From assembly GCA_023245515.1 (NCBI GenBank), contig JAHFKE010000017.1, positions 1-20,054 of the forward strand: DNA of 20,054 nucleotides. Direction: 5' to 3'. Source of the DNA: Candidatus Levyibacteriota bacterium (GTDB taxonomy: Bacteria > Patescibacteriota > Microgenomatia > Levybacterales > UBA12049). The translations under genes were made by a program, and so were the position numbers. The notes under the pieces are model-generated. The model had not been told where the DNA came from. It worked only from the letters and a program-made list of their open reading frames with translations, and did no database searches. Below, piece after piece: positions 13,570 to 19,393 of this stretch; the stretch's first letter is position 1, and every line of letters starts with the position of its first letter.

Positions 13570-14256
13570 TCAAATACCACATTTTGCTCGCGATCGAGAG
13601 TCCCAATATGACCAACTATTTTTTATCTTCTGGGCTTTGTATGCAATAGCATTGGTAATTTGCATAGTCCAGACAACATATCCGTTATCATACTGCCCGT
13701 TTCCTTTTTCAGGAGGATTCATTTGATAGAGTCCATATGCTCCTGCTCCGCTGGTTGACGCTCCCAGCCATGCATTTGGATTGTATCCGCTTTCAGGGTC
13801 TGCTAGGCAAAACCACGCCTTTGCTTGGGCCGGATCTTTTTGGGTCAAAACTTCCATTAGCTTGTCCTTGCTAAAAGTGCATTGTGGGTCTCCATAGTTC
13901 TTCCCCTTTCTGTCTCCTGGCAGCATATTCATATATTTTTTATATTCGGCTTTGCCGCAGTCACTTGTGGTGGGCTCGACATTGCCCTCTGTATCGGGTA
14001 ATGGGCTTACTCCTCCATCCTTGCCTTCGTCACCTTCTTTACGAGGTGGCGCAATCGTTATGTAGCCAAATGTCCGAAGCTGGATGGAGTTTTTTGACTC
14101 ATTCGTGCTTGTAAAAATAGGAAGAACGGGTATACCTGTGGGTGTTGGTCCTTGCGCTTTAAGCAGCACCCCTCTTGTCTGCAAGGTAAAAAGAATTGAG
14201 AAAAAGAAGGAGAAGAGCAAGAAAGTGAGAGTCGTAATCTTGAGATTTCTCTGCAT
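13570..14256 (-). CDS. Exported lysozyme-like (SLT-type) transglycosylase protein (pair 5)
   Basis: The protein has 228 residues. The leader and following linker are almost identical to 12237-12920 (FSILFTLQTRGVLLKAQGP), with cleavage likely after residue 34, then LRTFGYITIAPP (60-71). A charged, Gly-rich linker leads to the lysozyme-like domain (about 98-228): Glu155 in DPESGYNP is the expected catalytic acid and AYGLYQMNPP follows at 173-182. The catalytic domain is much closer to that of 19394-19996 (shared EYKK(Y/F)MNMLPGD and WSYWD(S/P)RSR) than to that of 12237-12920. The leader and the catalytic domain therefore have different nearest relatives, a sign of domain shuffling. The family 2 partner follows after 34 bases. 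Confidence 0.85.
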   Translation of the reverse strand: MQRNLKITTLTFLLFSFFFSILFTLQTRGVLLKAQGPTPTGIPVLPIFTSTNESKNSIQLRTFGYITIAPPRKEGDEGKDGGVSPLPDTEGNVEPTTSDCGKAEYKKYMNMLPGDRKGKNYGDPQCTFSKDKLMEVLTQKDPAQAKAWFCLADPESGYNPNAWLGASTSGAGAYGLYQMNPPEKGNGQYDNGYVVWTMQITNAIAYKAQKIKNSWSYWDSRSRAKCGI

Positions 14257-14264
14257 ATAGACTA

Positions 14265-14293
14265 ATAATACGGATAGAGAAAAGTTTTTACAA
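14265..14293 (-). promoter_or_regulatory. Conserved array promoter, copy 3
   Basis: Minus strand TTGTAA (14293-14288), 17 bases, TATTAT (14270-14265), then eight bases to the ATG at 14256. Confidence 0.75.
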
Positions 14294-14309
14294 GGGGATT
14301 TGGGGCAAT

Positions 14310-14969
14310 CTATGGCCTACTAAGATCTCCTACGAGATCTTCCCCATAGACTTGCTTATATTGTCTCGGCGAGACGGGCTGAAAGGTTATCTGCTCAAAT
14401 ACCACATTTGTTTTTGGGCTTGCGACAAACGCAATGCCTTTCTTAAAGTAGAGGTAGGTGATTGCATCAGGCCCCCAGAATACTGAGCCGCGCGCTATGT
14501 AGTCTGGTTTCCCCTGACCTCTCACATAGTTCTCAGTGGTCACATTAAGGACGATCATTCGTTTAAAAATAGCAAGTCCATCCTTCACCATAATCATGTC
14601 GGGTCTTGTTGGATTGTCAGACGCATATGTATAGGTGACAGATCCGTTAGGAAGTTGCTTCTTTTCAAAAGGCATACCGCTCATAAAGTCATCAGAGAAG
14701 TAGATGGGATCCCATGTCTGCTCAAATTCGGCAGCAACTGGTTGTCCTGGTCCTTCAGCGGGAAGCGGAGTGGTCGAAACTGGAGCCCGAGAGAGGACGG
14801 TTACGGTTGGGAGTGCTTGAGCCTTTTTTTCAGCTTGCTTATCAGCTTGAGAAAAAAGCAAGACGATTACCACGATGACCAATATGCATAGGGTAGGCAA
14901 AATAATTAATTTGTTCTTCTTAAGAAAATCAATTATTTTAAGTTTTTGCTCGTTTGTTAAAAAGTTCAT
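14310..14969 (-). CDS. Membrane-anchored partner protein, family 1 (pair 4)
   Basis: The protein has 219 residues with a charged amphipathic start (EQKLKIIDFLKKNK), a membrane helix (about 21-40), an Ala/Pro/Thr linker (about 45-75) and the family 1 external domain. Conserved points are IYFSDDFMSG, LPNGSVTYTYAS, RPDMIMVKDGLAIF, GKPDYI, FWGPDAITYLY, GIAFVASPKTNVVFEQITFQPVS and a Tyr/Lys-rich end. The start at 14969 is eight bases after the stop of the LytM-like gene. Two longer in-frame starts (14993, 15017) would overlap that gene and add residues absent from the paralogs. It pairs with the second LytM-like protein, as 10284-10922 pairs with the first. Function inferred only from pairing and location. 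Confidence 0.75.
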   Translation of the reverse strand: MNFLTNEQKLKIIDFLKKNKLIILPTLCILVIVVIVLLFSQADKQAEKKAQALPTVTVLSRAPVSTTPLPAEGPGQPVAAEFEQTWDPIYFSDDFMSGMPFEKKQLPNGSVTYTYASDNPTRPDMIMVKDGLAIFKRMIVLNVTTENYVRGQGKPDYIARGSVFWGPDAITYLYFKKGIAFVASPKTNVVFEQITFQPVSPRQYKQVYGEDLVGDLSRP

Positions 14970-14977
14970 AATTATAT

Positions 14978-15694
14978 TTATTTTGAAGGGCATTTCGCCC
15001 CATGAAGCCAATCGCAAATCGCAAAACCTACAGGAGTGCCTGCTCCGCTGCCTCCTACAGGATTGGCTGTCCCCTTATCAAACCCCACTTCGACCCAGTT
15101 GGGAGGAGCGCCTCCTACGCCATTTGGATCCGTTGTGGCAATTGGGTCTCCTGCATTGACATGATCCCCATCCTTAAGATTTTTTTTCATATGCACGTGC
15201 CCATAATATATGGCAATAAAAGACGTATCCTTACCGCTCACCTTTACTGAGAGAGGCGTGTCAAGCTTGACAACTGGATAGTCGCCCCCAAAACCACCTC
15301 CGCTTGCATGTGAGAGGGTACGCTGATTGTATATTTTCCCCGGAAGCACAGCAAGCACATCAGTCGTTGTTTTGTACTGCAAATCCCAACCTCCATCAAT
15401 TCTATTAAATTGGGAAGGGCTTTTGTCTTTAAATGGCCAGTGTGGGGCGCCAGGTGCTCCTGCATCGCCGCCTCCACCTCCATCGCTACTACCTTCTGGA
15501 GTAAGTGTGGCGTAGCCAAATGTTCTGAGATTTATAGAGTCTTTTGAGCCACTTGTCTTGTCGTCTGGTTTTGGCACAACGATTTGCTGAGCTGCCCAAG
15601 ACATGAGTCCGCTTCTACTCAAAGCAAAAAAGACAAAAAGAAAAAGAGAGGGGAGGAGGACTGCAAGCGTCGTAATTTTCCAATATTTAGACAT
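14978..15694 (-). CDS. Exported LytM/M23-like protein with degenerate metal site (pair 4)
   Basis: The protein has 238 residues: a leader with probable cleavage after WAA (residue 35), the motif LRTFGYATLTPEG (56-68), a Gly/Asp-rich linker, and a LytM-type domain (about 95-220). DGGWDL (100-105) replaces the usual HxGxD start, so the first metal His is Asp100 while Asp104 is kept. YYGHVHM keeps the central His. PPNWVEVGF stands where HxHxE should be. The same three substitutions occur in 10927-11598, so they are conserved rather than random decay. The domain may bind wall peptides, use a different metal arrangement, or be non-catalytic. The family 1 partner starts eight bases later. Confidence 0.8.
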   Translation of the reverse strand: MSKYWKITTLAVLLPSLFLFVFFALSRSGLMSWAAQQIVVPKPDDKTSGSKDSINLRTFGYATLTPEGSSDGGGGGDAGAPGAPHWPFKDKSPSQFNRIDGGWDLQYKTTTDVLAVLPGKIYNQRTLSHASGGGFGGDYPVVKLDTPLSVKVSGKDTSFIAIYYGHVHMKKNLKDGDHVNAGDPIATTDPNGVGGAPPNWVEVGFDKGTANPVGGSGAGTPVGFAICDWLHGAKCPSK

Positions 15695-15704
15695 AGCATA
15701 TTCT

Positions 15705-15733
15705 ATACTAGAACGGAATCCTCTTTTTTACAA
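15705..15733 (-). promoter_or_regulatory. Conserved array promoter, copy 4
   Basis: Minus strand TTGTAA (15733-15728), 17 bases, TAGTAT (15710-15705), then ten bases to the ATG at 15694. The leader is two bases longer than in the other copies, and a non-productive ATG just upstream is out of frame. Confidence 0.65.
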
Positions 15734-15750
15734 GAGCGTATTGCATTAGT

Positions 15751-16410
15751 CTATCTCCATATAACATTGAGCGTGTCGGGTGGCACGCCTTTTGAATTGA
15801 TGAAGTTATTTATTTTATCCTCATAGTCTGATCTTGCATAGGATTTGCCGGGTAGGGCTCGCACTACATACTGAACAGATCCATCCTTATTTACGTCATA
15901 ATCCAACATAACTGAGTCGATGACTTCAGGTAGATATTTTGTAAAAGGATACTTAGCCTCTCTTGTTTCAATGGCTTTTTTTTCGGTGTCTCCTTGCGTA
16001 TTAAAATAGTCCCGCCATTCACCCTCAGTATCGTTGATAGCGCTATCGGACGGGAGCGGCTCTAGTTTCAGAAGAACCCTTACTGTTTGAAGCCCGTCCA
16101 CGACCACTGTAGTGGTGCCGTCTTTATAGCCTGGCTTGTGACTGACAAGTGCATATGATCCAAGAGGAACATTTTTTATTATGGCTGGTGTAAAGTAAAC
16201 CTGGTTGTTAAATAATATCTGCGTTCCCTCCGTCTCTGAGTAGACTTCCAGATCACGAGGCTTTTTCTCAACAGGAGCTTTTGTTGGCGTTGGCATTATT
16301 TGCTGAGAAGTGCCCTTGTTTTCTATTGCTGATTTATGAAGCGCTGAAAGAAGAAGCAAAAGGAGGAGCGCTCCCAAAAGGCCAATACCAATTAAGATAT
16401 ATTTTTTCAT
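15751..16410 (-). CDS. Membrane-anchored PEGA-domain partner protein (pair 3)
   Basis: The protein has 219 residues: a membrane helix (about 4-22), a Pro/Lys/Thr linker (about 35-55), a PEGA-type beta domain (about 58-115), and a C-terminal alpha/beta region. The PEGA pattern is visible as ILFNNQVYFTP, IKNVPLGSYALVSHKPGYKDG and TVVVDGLQTVRVLLKLE; such domains are small surface beta modules often linked to wall or sugar binding. The C-terminal region (DYDVNKDGSVQYVVRAL, then a helix and KGVPPDTLNVIW) loosely recalls the family 2 partners. The start at 16410 overlaps the C39 gene stop by four bases (ATGA), showing translational coupling; a longer start at 16425 is possible. It is the only partner of this type and follows the only C39-type protein. 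Confidence 0.75.
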   Translation of the reverse strand: MKKYILIGIGLLGALLLLLLLSALHKSAIENKGTSQQIMPTPTKAPVEKKPRDLEVYSETEGTQILFNNQVYFTPAIIKNVPLGSYALVSHKPGYKDGTTTVVVDGLQTVRVLLKLEPLPSDSAINDTEGEWRDYFNTQGDTEKKAIETREAKYPFTKYLPEVIDSVMLDYDVNKDGSVQYVVRALPGKSYARSDYEDKINNFINSKGVPPDTLNVIWR

Positions 16411-17117
16411 CTCATTACTACCCATTGGGCTTTCATAGAAGTGGCTATTTGTGTCTCAGTCGCCTCTGTCCTGTGGTAGTTGTCGGGGTCGTTCACGCTA
16501 TATTTTCCTTTTTGGACTCCGGTCAATACGACAAAGTGTCCTTCGCTTGTAAAATATCCTGATCCATGAGACTGAATCACTGGAATATTGTGTGCTAGAT
16601 AGCGCTTTGCTTCAGTCCACGAAATTGACTTGGCCTTCAATCCGTACAGTGCCGGTATGCCTCTCATTGCTTCCCAGGCTGTGCCTCCCGCGCAGAGTCT
16701 CCAGTTTTTTTCTAGAGCTCTTCTTGCTGTTTCGGGGGGCAATACTTCTTTCCCCGATGCCCAGCTGATCACCATTGCTAAAGACGTGATCGCTGATCCC
16801 GCAGTGGCTATCGTGTCTCCGCAACCGTAGCTAATCCTTGACCATTCCGGATCCCATTGTTTATAGAGGGGAACCTTGCCTTCTATAACGCTACGCGTGG
16901 CGATGGTACCCTTGCCTCCAGTAGGTGCAATTGTGACATAGCCGAACGTTCTGAGCTGAAGAGCGTCTTTGCTTGTGGCCGGCGGAGGACTAAGGGGAGT
17001 TACGGGGCGTTCTTGCGCTCTGGATAAAAGGCCGCTTTGCTGTAAGGCGAAAAATACAAAAAGTAAAACGGAAAGAGAGAAAAAAGAAAGGAGAACGACC
17101 TTTTTATACTTGACCAT
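16407..17117 (-). CDS. Exported C39-like papain-fold protein with Ser in place of catalytic Cys (pair 3)
   Basis: The protein has 236 residues: a leader with probable cleavage after SRA (residue 34), the motif LRTFGYVTIAPTGG (55-68), and a C39-type papain-like domain (about 80-236). The domain is recognised from KVPLYKQWDPEWSRISYG, TAGSAITSLAMVIS, GHFVVLTGV and GKYSVNDPD. In the family the Cys of GCxxTSxAM is the nucleophile. Here the residue is Ser108 (codon TCA), while His194 and the Asp region at 210-212 are kept. A Cys at 99 lies nearby but not in the usual place. The protein may be an inactive binding form or use serine. The ATG at 17117 is preferred over a TTG at 17126 because of the paralogs and the promoter spacing. 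The PEGA partner overlaps its stop. Confidence 0.8.
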   Translation of the reverse strand: MVKYKKVVLLSFFSLSVLLFVFFALQQSGLLSRAQERPVTPLSPPPATSKDALQLRTFGYVTIAPTGGKGTIATRSVIEGKVPLYKQWDPEWSRISYGCGDTIATAGSAITSLAMVISWASGKEVLPPETARRALEKNWRLCAGGTAWEAMRGIPALYGLKAKSISWTEAKRYLAHNIPVIQSHGSGYFTSEGHFVVLTGVQKGKYSVNDPDNYHRTEATETQIATSMKAQWVVMR

Positions 17118-17125
17118 ATACACCA

Positions 17126-17154
17126 ATCATAGAGGCTGGGGACCTTCTTGGCAA
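17126..17154 (-). promoter_or_regulatory. Conserved array promoter, copy 5
   Basis: Minus strand TTGCCA (17154-17149), 17 bases, TATGAT (17131-17126), then eight bases to the ATG at 17117. The -35 differs slightly from the TTGTAA of the other copies, but all distances are the same. Confidence 0.7.
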
Positions 17155-17181
17155 GACCAAGGATGATGGCGTTAGTCGCTT

Positions 17182-17823
17182 TTAGCGGGCATACTCTTTG
17201 TAGCTGAGGTCGAATTGCTTCGCTGATATGGGTGGCTGAAAAGTGAATTCTTCATAGACAGTGTTGGTTGTGGGATTAACGGTAAGGGCGGTTCCTCCCT
17301 CAGAGTAGAAATAGATTACTGTATCCGGACCATAAAAAGTCGGAATAGAGAAAATAGTGTCTCGTTTGCCAAGAAGACTCTTATAGCCTTCGCGTACATC
17401 GTTGCCGATTACAGCATGTCTGGCAAAGACAAAAATACCATTTTTGACAATAACGACGTCTGACCTATTCGGATTTTTCGAGCCTACAGTGTATCTGATA
17501 GAGCCGTCAGCAAGAATATTCTTTTTTGACTCTGTTGCAAGTTCGCTATTTTCTGAAAAGTTGATAAACCCCTCTTCCTTCGCCGTTCTTTCTTCGTAGA
17601 TGTCTTTATTCGGCTTTGGAATAATTGTTGGAGCGATTGTGGGCGAAGAAGTGGGCATGTCCTGTAGCGTCTTTTTATTCGGAAATTGAGCAGTGATGGA
17701 GAAAATAACAAGCACTATAACGAGAGCAGAAAGAGAGACTGCGCTAATAAGCGGGTAGTGTCTTTTAATAAATCCGAGAATATTCAGCCTCTTTTCTTGC
17801 ACAGTATTTACTATACTATCCAT
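17182..17823 (-). CDS. Membrane-anchored partner protein, family 1 (pair 2)
   Basis: The protein has 213 residues with a basic start (EKRLNILGFIKRHY), a membrane helix (about 24-46), a Pro/Thr/Ile linker (PTSSPTIAPTIIPKP), and the family 1 external domain. Shared points are FINFSENSEL, LADGSIRYTV, RSDVVIVKNGIFVF, FYGPDTVIYFYSEGGTALTVNPTTNTVYEEFTFQPP and the final YKEYAR. It follows the M15-like gene by 34 bases, so in this pair the metallopeptidase type is M15 rather than LytM. TAAGAT lies six bases before the ATG, without a clear -35 box. Function unknown; the constant association with exported metallopeptidase-type proteins is the best clue. Confidence 0.75.
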   Translation of the reverse strand: MDSIVNTVQEKRLNILGFIKRHYPLISAVSLSALVIVLVIFSITAQFPNKKTLQDMPTSSPTIAPTIIPKPNKDIYEERTAKEEGFINFSENSELATESKKNILADGSIRYTVGSKNPNRSDVVIVKNGIFVFARHAVIGNDVREGYKSLLGKRDTIFSIPTFYGPDTVIYFYSEGGTALTVNPTTNTVYEEFTFQPPISAKQFDLSYKEYAR

Positions 17824-17857
17824 AATTTTATCTTATCACCAAATAGCCATGGTTTCT

Positions 17858-18793
17858 TTATTTCAACTCAAAATGTTGATGGTTGCACTTGTCGGGTTTC
17901 TGTACGACATTATTTTTTGATGTAGGAGTGTTTGAGCCGGGGCATCCTTGTTGTCCCATCTCTGCGCCTGCAGGTAGCATGTTGGCGAGATCTTGTCGGA
18001 ACGCGCTATTGGTCCAAGCGTCTTTGTCATCAGCTGTTCCGATATCGGTGGCCTTGCCTTTGGGGTGTTGCCATTCGTCGCAGCCATGGTGAGTCACGAA
18101 ATTCCACACGACAAGAGTATGATTCTGAGCAAGATCAAGTAATATCTTAAGTAGGGCGGGATCCAAGTTGGTGGGTTGACAAGGTGGTCCATCGCCTTGG
18201 ATGGGTTGGCCATCAATGGTGGACTGAAGGTCTTGTCGAGCGTAGGGTTCTAGCGAGATCTTGCTGTTGGCAAGAATCTGGCTGGCAAGAGCCTTGGCAT
18301 CTCCACCTCCCGCATCACCGTTTTGACATTCAGGGGGAAGTGTTGGTTGATCCTTGGGGTCGCCCACCTGTGTCACGACACAGTTGCTTTTTTGAGATGA
18401 GCCCCCTCCGTTATTGCCGCCTGCGTCACCACCATTGTTTCCTCCCTCGTTTGCCTTGCAGGTGCCTCCGCCTTTGCCATCAGGTGTGCAGGTTTGTCCT
18501 GAGGGGCATCCTCCTGGTGGTGGAGCTTCGGTTGGCTTTTTGTCTCCTCCGCAATTGACACCAATTGGTCCGAGGCATGCCTCGAAGGCCGGCTTGGTCT
18601 CAGCGCTCTTGGCTCCAGGGGGAGTGCAGGACGCTCCCTCTGGCGGCTTTTGTGCCTCCTCTTTTTTACAGTTTACACCGACCGGTCCGAGGCATGCCTT
18701 GAAAGCTTCAGTTGGTTTGGTCCGCATAGCAAGATAGGAGATTGTTGCGAGAGAAGCGATTATTGCGATAGCGCAGAAGAAAAATACCCTCAT
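17858..18793 (-). CDS. Membrane-anchored Cys/Gly-rich protein with M15-like peptidase domain (pair 2)
   Basis: The protein has 311 residues. A membrane or signal helix (about 3-22) is followed by two copies of a Cys motif, FKACLGPVGVNC (31-42) and FEACLGPIGVNC (70-81). Next come a Cys-containing linker and an Asn/Gly-rich stretch (about 116-133), then QKSNCVVTQVGDP (134-146), which is also present in 19394-19996. The C-terminal domain (about 165-311) has HPKGKATD (243-250), an exact HxxGxAxD motif of M15 D,D-/L,D-carboxypeptidase-type enzymes, and NHQHFEL (304-310) as the last ligand region, so the zinc residues appear intact. Such enzymes trim peptidoglycan stem peptides. Unlike its neighbours it lacks the LRTFGY motif and the conserved promoter. 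It may be transcribed with the upstream pair. Confidence 0.78.
   Translation of the reverse strand: MRVFFFCAIAIIASLATISYLAMRTKPTEAFKACLGPVGVNCKKEEAQKPPEGASCTPPGAKSAETKPAFEACLGPIGVNCGGDKKPTEAPPPGGCPSGQTCTPDGKGGGTCKANEGGNNGGDAGGNNGGGSSQKSNCVVTQVGDPKDQPTLPPECQNGDAGGGDAKALASQILANSKISLEPYARQDLQSTIDGQPIQGDGPPCQPTNLDPALLKILLDLAQNHTLVVWNFVTHHGCDEWQHPKGKATDIGTADDKDAWTNSAFRQDLANMLPAGAEMGQQGCPGSNTPTSKNNVVQKPDKCNHQHFELK
18567..18699. repeat. Direct repeat encoding duplicated Cys motif
   Basis: The 16-base sequence GGTCCGAGGCATGCCT occurs identically at 18567-18582 and 18684-18699, inside the two halves of the duplicated ACLGPxGVNC-coding segment. It contains the palindrome AGGCATGCCT. It points to an internal duplication within this gene. 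Confidence 0.7.
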
Positions 18794-18846
18794 TATGTCA
18801 GTTTCTCATAGTAAAATCTTTATTGCAAGATTATCTGACGGCAGCA

Positions 18847-19389
18847 CTAGCAGCCTGGGGCACTGGGCTTAAAGACTATGTTTTCACCCTGCAATTTTTC
18901 CGCAGATTCCAGGTTCACGTAAAAAATTACAGGCAGATTGCAGATGCCCTCTTGGGTCAGGCCTTGCCCGCGAAGCCACGTATTTACCTCTGCTTTTGCA
19001 GAAGACAGCTTGGTTGTTGTGATTTCTGCTAGAAACATATCGAGTGATTTTACATACTCAAGGCGGACTTGTGGCGATTCATAGAGAACGCCCGACTCAA
19101 TCCCGTGAAGGATTGAGATAATTGTTGTGTTTTTGGCAGCAGCATCGGTTGCAGAAAGGGGCGGTTTGTTATCGACCTTATCCCATAATTTGATACTCGC
19201 TTCTACATCATAGTTGATAGGATCTTCCTGAAGAAAGCTGGGGAGTGTTGGTTCGGTGGTTACTGTTGCGGATGGCGCAGTGCTTGTTTGCCCACCCTGG
19301 TTAAAAGAGATAAAGATCATGATAATAACAATCAGAACGAGAATTCCTGCAAGGATAATGACGATAATATCTTCTTTTCGTATTCTCAT
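18847..19389 (-). CDS. Membrane-anchored partner protein, family 2 with Cys pair (pair 1)
   Basis: The protein has 180 residues: a membrane helix (about 8-29), a Ser/Thr/Pro linker (about 32-52), and the family 2 domain. Conserved points are INYDVEASIKLWDKVDNKPPLS, SGVLYESPQVRLEYVKSLDMFLAEI (split across the domain core), NTWLRGQGLTQEGICNLPVIFYVN and the end PSAPGC. It starts four bases after the stop of the transglycosylase-type gene, so the two are surely co-transcribed. The final Cys and the Cys in GIC are shared by all three family members. Function unknown; pairing with lysozyme-like proteins in three of three cases is the main clue. Confidence 0.75.
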   Translation of the reverse strand: MRIRKEDIIVIILAGILVLIVIIMIFISFNQGGQTSTAPSATVTTEPTLPSFLQEDPINYDVEASIKLWDKVDNKPPLSATDAAAKNTTIISILHGIESGVLYESPQVRLEYVKSLDMFLAEITTTKLSSAKAEVNTWLRGQGLTQEGICNLPVIFYVNLESAEKLQGENIVFKPSAPGC

Positions 19390-19393
19390 ATAG

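Noticed and set aside
18184..18737. Long open frames on the plus strand opposite the M15-like gene
   Set aside because: They are produced by the Gly/Pro/Cys-rich composition of the minus-strand gene; their translations show no domain, and the minus-strand protein has intact M15 motifs.
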